This document shows, in pieces, positions 1 to 9,387 of a stretch of DNA of 64,000 bases (its first letter is position 1; every line of letters begins with the position of its first letter). The position numbers were made by a program, and so were the translations under genes. Source of the stretch: Flammeovirgaceae bacterium SG7u.111 (GTDB taxonomy: Bacteria > Bacteroidota > Bacteroidia > Cytophagales > Flammeovirgaceae); assembly GCA_034044135.1 (NCBI GenBank), contig CP139021.1, forward strand, positions 3,921,635 to 3,985,634. Reading direction: 5' to 3'. The notes beneath the pieces were generated by a model. It saw only the letters and a program-made list of their open reading frames with translations, searched no databases and had not been told where the DNA came from.

Positions 1-30
1 ATATTTACTATTGGTTTTTCTGTTTGTTCG

Positions 31-66
31 AAAAGGTGAGTGAGCGAAACCTCTCTCACCTCTTTT
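31..66 (+). terminator. Rho-independent terminator of an upstream gene
   Basis: An 11-bp stem with one T-T mismatch (arms 34-44 and 51-61) encloses a 6-base loop and is followed by CTTTT. It probably ends a gene lying left of the window, so the AraC gene is likely to start its own transcript. No open frame is evident between this hairpin and the AraC start. Confidence 0.5.
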
Positions 67-205
67 ATGATGTTTACAAACATATAGAATAGGCTATCTT
101 TTTTGATGCATAATCACGCTTATATTTTATACTATTTCGACATCTGTTTAATAATAAATTTTGCATTTTCATAAATAATTTGATATTTGTACAAATAGAA
201 ATAGC

Positions 206-1069
206 ATGACACCTTACCTTATAGAAGAGCTTAAAGTACAATTGCTCAACACCGCTTTTTGTAATTTGGACAGCTCTTGGAACTATACAAATATTGAAAG
301 CCCCTTCACTCGAATCTATCTTATCACGGAGGGAAAAGGTTTTATTTACCCGAACAATCAAAAAATCGAGCTAAAGCCTCAGCATTTGTACATAATCCCC
401 AGTTATGTACATTGCAGCTACAAATGCAATTCATCCTTATCGCAGTATTACATCCATTTCACAAACCAACTTTCCGATGGCTTCAATATCTATGACAGCA
501 TTCCTATTTACCACGAAGTAGCAGCCCAAGCACTGGATTTCCAACTATTCAGGCGCTTGATCGAAATAAATAAAAATGCAGGACTTGCTCAGAGTGACCC
601 AAGTGTATATCAACGAAAAAATTGGGCTCCTGCCCTACCTCGCCAAAATAGCAGTAGCGCCTTGCTGGAAACCAATGGCATCCTAAAACAAATCTTCTCC
701 AGGTTCATCAGTGACAGCAATAAAAGCACTGGAAATATTACCCAGATCTCACGCCTAAGAAAAGTATTCAAACACATAAACACTCACCTTAAAAATGAAA
801 TAAGGGTAGACAAGTTAGCAGAAATAGCCTGCTATTCAGTCGACCATTTCACACGCCAATTTAAGCAGACCACTGGTCTGCTCCCCATAGAATATGTCAA
901 TAGAAAAAGAGTAGAAATGGCCCAGCTTCTTTTGCTCACCTCAACCAAAACCCAAAAGGAAATCAGCGAACAAACAGGATTTAGCAGCCAACAATACTAT
1001 AGCAGGGTTTTTAAAAACCAAGTAGGATGTTCGCCAGCTCAATACCGTAAGCAAGGCGGATTTGCATAA
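206..1069 (+). CDS. AraC family transcriptional regulator
   Basis: This 287-residue protein has an N-terminal cupin-like AraC ligand-binding half (about residues 25-110, with an ITEGKGF turn and the stretch LKPQHLYIIPSYVH) and a C-terminal double helix-turn-helix (about residues 185-283, with CYSVDHFTRQFKQTTG and the closing signature FSSQQYYSRVFKNQVGCSPA). The family usually senses a small molecule and activates neighbouring catabolic genes. It lies just upstream of, and in the same orientation as, a cluster for an oxidoreductase, a dehydrogenase and a hydratase, so it is the obvious candidate regulator of that cluster; this is inference. The ATG at 206 fits the usual family length of about 280-300 residues. 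Confidence 0.88.
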   Translation: MTPYLIEELKVQLLNTAFCNLDSSWNYTNIESPFTRIYLITEGKGFIYPNNQKIELKPQHLYIIPSYVHCSYKCNSSLSQYYIHFTNQLSDGFNIYDSIPIYHEVAAQALDFQLFRRLIEINKNAGLAQSDPSVYQRKNWAPALPRQNSSSALLETNGILKQIFSRFISDSNKSTGNITQISRLRKVFKHINTHLKNEIRVDKLAEIACYSVDHFTRQFKQTTGLLPIEYVNRKRVEMAQLLLLTSTKTQKEISEQTGFSSQQYYSRVFKNQVGCSPAQYRKQGGFA

Positions 1070-1299
1070 GCTCCTTTTATCTGATATAGACAGCAATCCC
1101 CCCTGATAGGAAATCATTGTTGCCAAATAATCGGAATAGTACAAAAACACGTCGGAACTCAACAAGACAGTAATCCTCAAACACCCCACCTTTGTTCAAG
1201 GAGGATATAAGACCTTTTCTCTCAAAGTATCTTGCTCCAAGAGCAAGCAAACTCTTGGCAGAATATGCTCACTATACTGTTCGCTCACCTTGTACCGAC

Positions 1300-2523
1300 A
1301 TGAATAAAAAATTCAGAATAGCTGTAAGGAAATTTGACCCTTTTGAGTCCGCTATTGAAAAAATATGGGAGGCTTATTGCAAAAAAACAGGCTGTATTCT
1401 TACGCTCGATGCCGTACCTATGGACTTACACCCGCTGTATGATACTATTTTAAAAAATGGGGGGCTAAAAAGAGGCGACTGGGACATTGCCCTTATCAAC
1501 ACCGACTGGATAACCGAAGCAGTCGAGAACAATCATATAGAAAACCTTTCCCCTTTTATTTCTGAAAAGAAACCAGAGGGCTTTCCACAAGGTTGGTCAG
1601 CTTCGCTCAGGGAGATGCAAAAATTTAAAAACAACACCTACGGATTGCCTTTCCACGACGGCCCTGAATGCCTGATTTACCGTAAGGACTTATTCGAATC
1701 TAAAGTTGAAAAAGACGTTTTTTTAAAAAAACATGGAAAGAAACTTCAAGTCCCCAAAACTTGGGATGAGCTAAAGGAAGTAGCCAGTTTTTTCCACCGC
1801 CCCGAACAAAACCTTTATGGGACAACCTTCGCCGCTTACCCCGACGGGCACAACACTGTTTTTGATTTTTGCCTGCAACTATGGACACGTGGAGGGGAAC
1901 TTCTCACGAAAAACAGTCAGGTTGTGGTCAATTCGGTTGAAGCACTGGAAGGAATGCAGTTTTACCGCAGCATTTTGCAAAACACGAGTGCCATCCACCC
2001 TCTATCAAGGAAATTTGACTCCGTGAAATCAGGCTTAGCCTTTGCCAAAGGCGAGCTTGCCATGATGGTCAATTGGTTTGGTTTTGCCTCCATGTGCGAG
2101 GTATTGCCAGAGTCTAAGGTAAAAGGCTGTGTGGATATAGCCAATGTGCCAGCAGGAGCAAACGGACAAGGGGTTTCGCTCAATGCTTACTGGCTCTATG
2201 CAATGGGAACTGGCTGTACACAAAAAGACACAGCTTATGATTTTATGCGCTTTGCCGTAAGCCCTACCAATGACAAACTCATGACCCTAGAAGGAGGAAT
2301 AGGTTGCCGAAAGTCTACCTGGGACGATGCCGATGTCAATGCTGAAGTCCCGTACTACTACAAGCTTGAAGAACTCCATAGGAATACACGAGCCCTTCCT
2401 CGCATGAGCAATTGGTCGGAAATAGCAACGATTATCGACCAATTAGTCTTGGAAGTAATCAATACAGAAAATGATATAAAAAGCATCCTAGACTCCGCTC
2501 AGCTTCAGATTGACAAAATTTAA
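1300..2523 (+). CDS. Solute-binding protein family 1-like, without signal peptide
   Basis: The 407-residue product reads as an ABC-type family 1 sugar-binding protein: an N-terminal alpha/beta lobe with DIALINTDWI, a hinge region with NTYGLPFHDGPECLIYRKDLF, then LYGTTFAAYPDG and FAKGELAMMVNWFG. I chose the ATG at 1300. The frame stays open upstream to a TTG at 1192, but neither start gives a hydrophobic export signal or lipobox, and the upstream sequence in other frames shows none either. No permease or ATPase gene is near. It sits directly before a Gfo/Idh/MocA oxidoreductase (2 bases to its first ATG), so it is probably co-transcribed. It could be a cytoplasmic sugar sensor or a remnant of an uptake system; its function is unknown. 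Confidence 0.75.
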   Translation: MNKKFRIAVRKFDPFESAIEKIWEAYCKKTGCILTLDAVPMDLHPLYDTILKNGGLKRGDWDIALINTDWITEAVENNHIENLSPFISEKKPEGFPQGWSASLREMQKFKNNTYGLPFHDGPECLIYRKDLFESKVEKDVFLKKHGKKLQVPKTWDELKEVASFFHRPEQNLYGTTFAAYPDGHNTVFDFCLQLWTRGGELLTKNSQVVVNSVEALEGMQFYRSILQNTSAIHPLSRKFDSVKSGLAFAKGELAMMVNWFGFASMCEVLPESKVKGCVDIANVPAGANGQGVSLNAYWLYAMGTGCTQKDTAYDFMRFAVSPTNDKLMTLEGGIGCRKSTWDDADVNAEVPYYYKLEELHRNTRALPRMSNWSEIATIIDQLVLEVINTENDIKSILDSAQLQIDKI

Positions 2524-2555
2524 TTATGCTTTGGCAACCTCTAAAAAAATTAAAA

Positions 2556-3623
2556 ATGGAAATTAAATATGCCCAAACGTTACCCAAAACCAAACAGCCC
2601 ATCGTCATAATTGGAGCTGGGGGAATTGTAAACGACGCCCACTTGCCCGCCTATAGGCAAGCAGGATTCGAGGTATTTGGCATTACCAACCGAACCAAGG
2701 AGAAGGCGGAAAAGCTAGCAGAAAAGTTTGATATTCCTAGGGTATTCGATTCAATAGAAGATGCAGTAGCCCAAGCTCCTTCCAATGCTGTTTTTGACCT
2801 TACCCTGATGCCCAACCAATTTGTGGCTACGCTTGAAAAACTTCCTGACAGCGCTCCTGTCCTCATCCAAAAACCATTGGGCGATTATTTTGAGCAAACC
2901 ATGGAGATAATAGAGGTTTGCCGAAGGAAAAAATTGGTAGCAGCCGTGAACTGCCAACTACGATTTGCCCCCTACATCATCGCCGCCCGCAACCTTATTA
3001 ATGAAGGGGCGATAGGCGAACTTTATGACATGGAGGTTCGGGTTTCGGTATATACCCCTTGGGAAATTTTCCCGAATGTGACCTTTCACCCTCGCTTAGA
3101 AATCCAACAACACAGCATCCACCACATCGATTTGGTACGTTCCTTTTTGGGCAAGCCCGGATCTATTATGGCAAAAACGTTGCGCCACCCAGCAAAAAAA
3201 ATGTCATCTACCCGCACCAATGTCATTTTCGATTATGGCGATGCCATGAGGGCATTGGTCAGCACCAACCACGACCACAATTTTGGAAGGCAACACCAAG
3301 AAAGTTATGTGAAATGGGAAGGAACTAAAGGAGCAATTTATGCAAGAATGGGCTTGCTTATGGATTATCCCGAAGGCCAGCCCGACCTCTTTGAATATTG
3401 CATAGTGGAAGAAGGAAAAACCCCTGAGTGGAAAACAGAAAAAATAGAGGGTTCTTGGTTTCCCGATGCCTTTGTAGGCACTATGTCTTCCCTGATGCGC
3501 TTCGTAGAAGGCTCTGCCGATGTGTTGGAAACTTCTATAGACGACGTACTGGAAACGATGCTAATAGTAGAAGCAGCATATGCATCAAGCGATGCTGGTG
3601 GCATCAAACCCGATTACCAATAA
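2556..3623 (+). CDS. Gfo/Idh/MocA family NAD(P)-dependent oxidoreductase
   Basis: About 355 residues. An N-terminal Rossmann fold opens with IVIIGAGGIVNDAHLPAY; the family's EKP motif appears as QKP (IQKPLGDYFEQT); a C-terminal alpha/beta dimer domain includes QQHSIHHIDLVRSFLG. Family members oxidise or reduce sugars, inositols and related polyols. The Glu-to-Gln change next to the catalytic lysine is noteworthy. An alternative ATG at 2526 would add ten residues. It lies between a solute-binding-like protein and a zinc alcohol dehydrogenase in one orientation, which suggests two successive oxidation steps on a sugar or polyol; the substrate cannot be named from sequence. Confidence 0.85.
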   Translation: MEIKYAQTLPKTKQPIVIIGAGGIVNDAHLPAYRQAGFEVFGITNRTKEKAEKLAEKFDIPRVFDSIEDAVAQAPSNAVFDLTLMPNQFVATLEKLPDSAPVLIQKPLGDYFEQTMEIIEVCRRKKLVAAVNCQLRFAPYIIAARNLINEGAIGELYDMEVRVSVYTPWEIFPNVTFHPRLEIQQHSIHHIDLVRSFLGKPGSIMAKTLRHPAKKMSSTRTNVIFDYGDAMRALVSTNHDHNFGRQHQESYVKWEGTKGAIYARMGLLMDYPEGQPDLFEYCIVEEGKTPEWKTEKIEGSWFPDAFVGTMSSLMRFVEGSADVLETSIDDVLETMLIVEAAYASSDAGGIKPDYQ

Positions 3624-3681
3624 AAACATCTTCCTACTTTTTTAAATCCATTCCCCAAAAGGAAACTTATCCAAAACAAAT

Positions 3682-4698
3682 ATGAAAGCATCTGTTTACG
3701 AAGGAAATAAAACCTTCACTGTAGTTGAAAAAGAAATAGAAAAACCAGCAAAAGGCGAGGTAAGATTAAAAGTTGCCTACTGCGGCGTATGTGGTACCGA
3801 TGTCCACATTTACCATGGTGCTATGGACCAGCGCGTGAGTATTCCCCAAAGTATAGGCCACGAAATGTCAGGTGAAATCGATGCAATAGGCGAAGGGGTC
3901 AGCGGATTTTCAGTTGGTGACAAAGTAGTGGTTCGCCCTTTGGATAACCGAGGAGAAAAACCTTCTGACAAAGGCTTTAGCCATATTTGCAAAGACTTGA
4001 AATTCATAGGCATCGACAGCCCAGGTGCTATGCAGGAATATTGGAATGTGCCAGTTTTTACACTTCATAAACTCCCGCAGGATATCGACATGAAGCTAGC
4101 AGCACTTATCGAGCCTCTTTCAGTAGCCTGCCACGATGTCCGAATGGGCAAATTAATAGCCGACGAAACTGCTGTGGTTTTGGGCGGCGGCCCTATTGGG
4201 CTGCTGGTTGCAATGGTAGCCAAAGAAAAAGGCGGAAAAGTCATTATTTCTGAGGTGAACGAAACCAGAATAGCCCTTGCCGAAGAATTAGGGTTTACCG
4301 TGGTAAACCCTACCAAAATTGACTTGGTAGAGTTTGTGGAAAAAGCGACAGACGGGGCTTTGGGCGATGTAGTTTTTGAAGTAGCCGGCGTTCAGCCCGC
4401 ACTCGATATCATGACCCAAGTTGCAGGTATCAGAGGGCGTATTGTGATGGTAGCTATCCACGGTCAGCCTAAAAGCGTCGACCTGTTCAAGTTTTTCTGG
4501 AAAGAACTTAAATTGATTGGGGCAAGGGTGTACGAAGGAGAAGATTATGAAGAATCGATCAAACTGATTTCGGAACAGAATATCCCTTTCGAAAAACTCA
4601 TTACTCAAGTTGAACCTTTGGGCAACATTCAGCAGGTTTTTGAAACTATCGCAAACAACCCTGCGGGCATGAAATATTTGTTAGATTGTCAATCATAA
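3682..4698 (+). CDS. Zinc-dependent medium-chain alcohol/polyol dehydrogenase
   Basis: A 338-residue medium-chain dehydrogenase. The GroES-like domain holds the catalytic zinc site ([13 protein letters not shown], then GHEMSGEI), and the Rossmann domain has [13 protein letters not shown]. Relatives include sorbitol, threonine and butanediol dehydrogenases. The loop that normally carries four structural-zinc cysteines (roughly residues 88-115) contains a single Cys here, so the structural zinc appears lost. The gene ends 30 bases before the chosen start of the MaoC-type hydratase, which supports one transcript with it and the upstream oxidoreductase. Confidence 0.86.
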   Translation: MKASVYEGNKTFTVVEKEIEKPAKGEVRLKVAYCGVCGTDVHIYHGAMDQRVSIPQSIGHEMSGEIDAIGEGVSGFSVGDKVVVRPLDNRGEKPSDKGFSHICKDLKFIGIDSPGAMQEYWNVPVFTLHKLPQDIDMKLAALIEPLSVACHDVRMGKLIADETAVVLGGGPIGLLVAMVAKEKGGKVIISEVNETRIALAEELGFTVVNPTKIDLVEFVEKATDGALGDVVFEVAGVQPALDIMTQVAGIRGRIVMVAIHGQPKSVDLFKFFWKELKLIGARVYEGEDYEESIKLISEQNIPFEKLITQVEPLGNIQQVFETIANNPAGMKYLLDCQS

Positions 4699-4727
4699 AT
4701 AAGTATTACCAAAATCAGGGATTTAAT

Positions 4728-5180
4728 ATGCATATAAAATCACAGTTTTTTGAAGATTATGAAATGGGACATGTCCGCAAGACGCTGGGCAGAACCATTA
4801 CAGAAACAGATTTTGTGGTTCACGCTGGGCAAACTGGTGATTTCTTTCCTCACCATATGGATGCCGAATGGTGCAAAACCCAACCTTTCAAAGAGCGGAT
4901 TGCACACGGAACGCTGACTTTCAGTGTAGCAATAGGAATGACCGCAACCGAAATCAACCCAGAAGCATTTTCCAAAGGGTATGATAGGTTAAGGTTTATA
5001 AAGCCAGTCCATATAGGCGACACCATCCGAGTAGAAGTGACTATTTCGGCAAAAGAAGATTCTAAAAAACCAGAATTGGGAACAGTGGTGGAGCACGTGG
5101 AAGTCTTCAACCAACGAGATGAGATCGTATTGGTTTGCGATCATATTTTGTTGGCAAAAAAGAAAGAGTTTGTTTCTTAA
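4728..5180 (+). CDS. MaoC-like acyl dehydratase (hot-dog fold)
   Basis: About 150 residues forming a single hot-dog domain. The hydratase-2 motif is visible as [10 protein letters not shown], with the catalytic Asp and His, followed by [13 protein letters not shown]. MaoC proteins hydrate or dehydrate enoyl-CoA or similar thioester substrates. The ATG at 4728 was chosen because it begins the conserved domain; a TTG at 4686 would overlap the dehydrogenase and add residues without family character. It is the last gene of the cluster, and a strong terminator follows 28 bases downstream. Confidence 0.85.
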   Translation: MHIKSQFFEDYEMGHVRKTLGRTITETDFVVHAGQTGDFFPHHMDAEWCKTQPFKERIAHGTLTFSVAIGMTATEINPEAFSKGYDRLRFIKPVHIGDTIRVEVTISAKEDSKKPELGTVVEHVEVFNQRDEIVLVCDHILLAKKKEFVS

Positions 5181-5530
5181 AAAAGACTTATCTAAACTTA
5201 ATATTCTAAGGGTAGAGCCGCTTATCGGCTCTACCCTTTTTTGGTAAAGAACCAAAGCTTTGGCAGAAACAAAAGAAACTAATAGAGCCGAGCCTATGTT
5301 AGCAATCAAATTCAAGTAAATGAGCTAGTAAAATGATGAAGTTTGCGCTTATTTATTGTAATGTTTTCGATAATGGCAACATAGCTTCATCTTTATTGTG
5401 ATTCTCAAATAATTACCTGTTAATTTGTACCCCCTTTCCAAACAAAGGGAGATACTATTGAAAAATAATAAAAAACGCGCCCTGAAATAACTATGGATGG
5501 GGGCTGAATGAACACCTATTTTTTTATAAA
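5181..5530. other. Intergenic region of about 350 bases
   Basis: Apart from the terminator at 5209-5242 it is AT-rich and shows no credible gene. A sequence TTAATTTG near 5420 resembles a Bacteroidota -7 box with one mismatch and could serve the next gene, but no convincing -33 element accompanies it. Confidence 0.4.
5209..5242 (+). terminator. Rho-independent terminator after the MaoC gene
   Basis: A perfect 12-bp stem (5209-5220 with 5226-5237) has a 5-base loop CTTAT and is followed by TTTTT. It closes the 1.3-5.2 kb cluster. Confidence 0.88.
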
Positions 5531-7042
5531 ATGAACATGGAAATAATGGACACCACGCTGAGGGATGGCGAACAGACCTCAGGAGTGGCATTCACGGCAA
5601 GTGAAAAGCTGAACATCGCAAAAATGTTGTTGCAAGAAGCAAAAGTGAACAGGTTGGAAATTGCGTCGGCCCGAATTTCGGAAGGAGAGTTTGATGCTGT
5701 GAAGAAAATTGTTTCTTGGGCTGAAGATAAAGGTTACTTGGAAAACCTAGAAGTGTTAGGCTTTGTGGATGGCGGGAAATCGCTGGACTGGATGGTTGAT
5801 GCTGGCGCTAAAGTATTGAACTTGCTTTGCAAAGGCTCGCTCAACCACCTCGAAAACCAGCTAAGAAAAACCCCTGAAGAACACTTGGCCGATATCCAAT
5901 ATTGCCTAGATAAAGCCGAAAAGCTTGGTATCAAAGTCAACGTCTATTTGGAAGATTGGTCCAATGGAATGAAAAATTCGCCTGAATATGTAATGTACAT
6001 GCTTCAGCAACTCAAGGATAAAAATATCATGAGATTCATGCTGCCCGATACGCTGGGCGTGATGAACCCTTACGAAAGCCAAGAATACTATGGCAGAGTG
6101 GTAAAAGAATTCCCTGAGCTCCACTTCGATTGCCACGCCCACAACGATTATGACTTGGCAGTAGCCAATGTAATGGCGGCGGTAAAAGCGGGTGTGAAAG
6201 GAATCCATACCACGGTAAACGGCCTGGGCGAACGCTCGGGAAATGCACCACTAGCCAGCGTAATAGCCGTTTTGCACGATCAACTTAAAATAAAAACTAC
6301 GGTAGAAGAGACTACACTCAACAAACTTAGCCGTTTGGTAGAAGCTTTTTCGGGAACGCGTATCCCAACAAATGAACCTATAGTAGGAGAGCATGTTTTC
6401 ACCCAAACCTGCGGAGTACATGCCGATGGCGATAGCAAAGGCGGCTTGTATGTAAGCGATCTTACTCCCGAACGCTTTGGCAGGGAAAGGAAATATGCAC
6501 TGGGCAAAACCTCTGGCAACGCAAGCATCAAGAAAAACTTGGAAGAACTTGGCATCGAGCTTTCTAAGGAATCGATGAGAAAAGTGACTAAGCGAGTGGT
6601 TGAACTAGGCGATAAAAAAGAAGGGATCACCACGGATGACCTTCCTTATATTATAGCAGATGTGCTAGGTAGTGAAGTGATTGAAGACAAAATAAAAGTG
6701 CATAATTATTATGTGACGCATGTCCATAACCTGAAGCCAATGGCTAACCTGAGCATAGAGATAGGCGGGAAAATCTATGAAGAAAGCTCTGTGGGTGACG
6801 GACAGTACGATGCTTTTATGAAGGCTTTGAAAAAAATCTATTTCAGGCTGGAAAAAGCTGTGCCTACCCTACTCGACTACTCGGTAACCATCCCTCCTGG
6901 CGGCATGACCAACGCTTTGGTAGAAACAGTGGTTACGTGGAAGCATGGGGACAGAGAATTCAAAACTAGGGGCTTAGAACCTGACCAAACTTCTGCTGCT
7001 ATAAAAGCAACCATTAAAATGCTGAACATCATTGAAAAGTAA
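5531..7042 (+). CDS. 2-isopropylmalate/citramalate synthase family enzyme
   Basis: A 503-residue DRE-TIM metallolyase: the N-terminal TIM barrel starts with MDTTLRDGEQTSG, holds the metal-binding HAHNDYDLAVAN, and reads HTTVNGLGERSGNAPL; a linker carries HVFTQTCGVHADG. The C-terminal quarter (about residues 375-500) is a LeuA-type allosteric dimer domain ending in a TSAAIKAT stretch. The family condenses acetyl-CoA with a 2-oxoacid in leucine or isoleucine synthesis. Substrate-specificity positions, such as RLEIASARISEGE after the first strand, differ from classic LeuA and CimA, and no leuBCD genes adjoin, so I give no symbol. Confidence 0.85.
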   Translation: MNMEIMDTTLRDGEQTSGVAFTASEKLNIAKMLLQEAKVNRLEIASARISEGEFDAVKKIVSWAEDKGYLENLEVLGFVDGGKSLDWMVDAGAKVLNLLCKGSLNHLENQLRKTPEEHLADIQYCLDKAEKLGIKVNVYLEDWSNGMKNSPEYVMYMLQQLKDKNIMRFMLPDTLGVMNPYESQEYYGRVVKEFPELHFDCHAHNDYDLAVANVMAAVKAGVKGIHTTVNGLGERSGNAPLASVIAVLHDQLKIKTTVEETTLNKLSRLVEAFSGTRIPTNEPIVGEHVFTQTCGVHADGDSKGGLYVSDLTPERFGRERKYALGKTSGNASIKKNLEELGIELSKESMRKVTKRVVELGDKKEGITTDDLPYIIADVLGSEVIEDKIKVHNYYVTHVHNLKPMANLSIEIGGKIYEESSVGDGQYDAFMKALKKIYFRLEKAVPTLLDYSVTIPPGGMTNALVETVVTWKHGDREFKTRGLEPDQTSAAIKATIKMLNIIEK

Positions 7043-7051
7043 AAAATACAT

Positions 7052-7079
7052 AGCTCGACCTAGTTGGTCGAGCTTTTTT
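7052..7079 (+). terminator. Rho-independent terminator
   Basis: A perfect 9-bp stem (7052-7060 with 7066-7074), loop TAGTT, then TTTTT, lies 10 bases after the stop codon of the synthase-like gene. Confidence 0.88.
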
Positions 7080-7135
7080 GTTCCGCAGACCGCAGTTACA
7101 CCATTCATTTACCTAACTCATAAACTACCACCAAC

Positions 7136-7684
7136 ATGAACACCTACATCGCACTTTTGAGGGGAATTAACGTAAGTGGGAAAAACAAGATTAAGATGGC
7201 TGAGCTGAAGGTTTCGCTTCAAAAGCTGTCGCTGGAAAAGGTGACCACCTACATCCAAAGTGGGAATATAGTTTTCCAATCCGAAAGTACTTCCCTTACC
7301 GAATTGCAAGCGCTTATTTCCGAATGCATTTTGAAAGATTTTGGGCTTACCGTGCCCACTTTGGTATTGGAGAGCAATGAGCTGGAACAAATCATTGCCA
7401 ACAACCCCTACCTAAAAAACGAATCGGTTGACCCTGCTAAAGTTTACTACACGTTTCTGGAAGCAGCCCCTGCCCCAGGCTTGTTCGAAACAATAGACAT
7501 AGATGCATATCTCCCAGAAGAGTTTATCCTTTCCGACCGAACTATTTATTTCCACTGCCCTACAGGCTATGGCAAAACCAAGCTGAACAACAACTTCTTT
7601 GAGAAAAAACTAAAGGTTAGGGCAACTACCCGCAATGTCAAAACTTCTAACAAGTTGCTTGAAATGGCTTCTGGGCTTGGTTGA
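7136..7684 (+). CDS. DUF1697 family protein
   Basis: A 182-residue cytoplasmic protein with the DUF1697 signature at its start (YIALLRGINVSGKNKIKM, then VTTYIQSGNIVF) and the usual single-domain length. Residues 160-182 give the family's closing region (ATTRNVKTSNKLLEMA). The biochemical function of the family is unknown. It stands between two terminated units and is followed after 54 bases by a DUF3859 gene in the same direction. Confidence 0.85.
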   Translation: MNTYIALLRGINVSGKNKIKMAELKVSLQKLSLEKVTTYIQSGNIVFQSESTSLTELQALISECILKDFGLTVPTLVLESNELEQIIANNPYLKNESVDPAKVYYTFLEAAPAPGLFETIDIDAYLPEEFILSDRTIYFHCPTGYGKTKLNNNFFEKKLKVRATTRNVKTSNKLLEMASGLG

Positions 7685-7738
7685 AAAAAAAGCCATGCCT
7701 ATTTTTGCACACAACTACGAAAACAGATTTGAAAAGAA

Positions 7739-8161
7739 GTGGCCAAGAAAAAGATAGAAGTCAACATAGACAGTTACGGCATTTATACTAAATGGGAAAG
7801 AGGAAGCAAAGCCTTGCCAAAAATCAGGAAGTTCACCAAGGAAGTGCCTGCCGTAATTGATATCGAATTCGGGTATATTTTAGAGATAAAAAGGGGAAAA
7901 GGAAAAAAGATTGAGTTCTGTATAGATCATCCACAAATCCCCGATGACGAGGGAAATATCCGCCCACCCTTTGATGACGTAGAATATGTGGGTAGCAACG
8001 ATTACCGTTTTTTTATTGGCGACACCATTTGGGCTCCTGCCGAAAACAAGGTAGGACCTTGGCGGATCACCACCTATGTAGATGGAAAACTCGCAGCAGA
8101 TATCACTTTTGACCTAAAACTCCCCTCCTCGCCCGAGGAAATTCCTGAATGGTTGAGATAA
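7739..8161 (+). CDS. DUF3859 family protein
   Basis: A 140-residue protein matching my memory of DUF3859: EVNIDSYGIYTKWERGSK, a central KRGKGKKIEFCIDHP, and FFIGDTIWAPAENKVGPWR. The start appears to be GTG at 7739 (GTG GCC AAG AAA AAG); no in-frame ATG precedes the conserved region. It has no signal peptide or membrane segment. The function is unknown. Its stop codon lies 2 bases from the end of the convergent TPR gene. Confidence 0.8.
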   Translation: MAKKKIEVNIDSYGIYTKWERGSKALPKIRKFTKEVPAVIDIEFGYILEIKRGKGKKIEFCIDHPQIPDDEGNIRPPFDDVEYVGSNDYRFFIGDTIWAPAENKVGPWRITTYVDGKLAADITFDLKLPSSPEEIPEWLR

Positions 8162-8163
8162 TT

Positions 8164-9387
8164 TTAGTCCGATTGACAAATTTTAGTATGAACAGCCTTC
8201 GCTTGCTCAAAACCCAAGCTTATTGCCCATTGTAGATCAGCACATGCATTGTCATAGTCCCGTTCATTATAATAAGAGATACCTCTATTATAAAAGTACT
8301 TTGCCTCACTCGGTTTGTAAGCAATAGCAGTGGTATAATCTTCCGCAGCTTTTTGATATTTTTTCATTGCAAAATAAAGGCCAGCGCGCTTGGCGTAGGC
8401 TTTCTCCGACTTAGGCGATTTCTCAATTGCCAAACCATAATCCACCAAGGCTTGCTCATAGTTTTTCAACTTCTGATAGGTCAGCCCCCTGTTGAGGTAG
8501 ACATCTACATCGTTATAGCCTAGTGCCAGAGCCGAGTCAAAATCGGTAAGTGCTTTTTTGTACAAGCCCGCTTCAAAATAAGAATAGCCCCTATTGAAAT
8601 AGGCTTCTGAAAACCCATATTCGTTTTCAATGATCTTATCATACATCTTAATAGCGTCGAGCGTGTTTCCCTCATACTCAGCCAATGTTGCCAAATTGTA
8701 CAATGCTTCCTTATTGTTTGGCTGAAGTATTAGTGCTTTGCGATAATCGACTTTAGCTTCCTTTTCCATTTCCATCCGCTCAAACAACAAGCCTCGGCTC
8801 ACATAATAATCAGCTTTGGACTGTAAAGCAATGGCTTTATTGAAGGCATCTTTTGCTCCATCATAATCATTAATATCCAGCCTTACTTTTCCCATAAAGT
8901 TCAAAATCTCAGCGTGACTATCTGAAAGAGTGCCTACCCCTGATGTATAGCTTTCACCTAAACCATTTTCCGACATTTTGAAATAGACCATCTTCGTCTC
9001 CGACCTTGGAGCTTCCAATAGCTTTTCTAAATCCCTGATAGCCATGGCATGATCCCCGTTTTGAAAATATGCTTGAGCCCTACTAAAAAGGGCTTCGTAG
9101 TAGGTGGGTTCAAACCTAAGTACCGCATTATAATCCCTCACAGCCCAATCCCAGTCACCAAGTTGTTCGTGACAAGAGGCTCTATCTAGGTAATATTCTT
9201 TCTTCTTTGGACTAGAGGCTATCAGTCCATCCAGTACTTCTCTAGCTTTATCATACCTTTCCTCTGCTTTTAATACCAGTACCTTTTTATAAGAACTCGT
9301 ATTGCTACCAGCGATGCCCAAGTCTTGGGCAAAGGAATATAGCCCAAGACTTGAGAAAAAAAATAGAATCAACCCGAGCTGTTTCAT
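8164..9387 (-). CDS. Secreted or periplasmic tetratricopeptide repeat protein
   Basis: A 407-residue protein with a Sec signal peptide (about residues 1-21, ending in YSFAQ) followed by roughly ten TPR units, each about 34 residues, for example AYFNRGYSYFEAGLYKKALTDF and VYLNRGLTYQKLKNYEQALVDY. TPR arrays scaffold protein complexes. There is no catalytic domain. It is monocistronic and convergent with the DUF3859 gene. An envelope scaffold role is inferred from the signal peptide. Confidence 0.85.
   Translation of the reverse strand: MKQLGLILFFFSSLGLYSFAQDLGIAGSNTSSYKKVLVLKAEERYDKAREVLDGLIASSPKKKEYYLDRASCHEQLGDWDWAVRDYNAVLRFEPTYYEALFSRAQAYFQNGDHAMAIRDLEKLLEAPRSETKMVYFKMSENGLGESYTSGVGTLSDSHAEILNFMGKVRLDINDYDGAKDAFNKAIALQSKADYYVSRGLLFERMEMEKEAKVDYRKALILQPNNKEALYNLATLAEYEGNTLDAIKMYDKIIENEYGFSEAYFNRGYSYFEAGLYKKALTDFDSALALGYNDVDVYLNRGLTYQKLKNYEQALVDYGLAIEKSPKSEKAYAKRAGLYFAMKKYQKAAEDYTTAIAYKPSEAKYFYNRGISYYNERDYDNACADLQWAISLGFEQAKAVHTKICQSD

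Noticed and set aside
1192-1299. Alternative TTG start for the solute-binding protein, preceded by an AAGGAGG-like string
   Set aside because: The extension has no signal peptide or family similarity, the purine-rich string lies inside the extension, and the ATG at 1300 begins the conserved domain.
5349-5591. 80-codon minus-strand frame before the synthase-like gene
   Set aside because: It overlaps the start of a clear gene and encodes a composition-biased peptide with no family signal.
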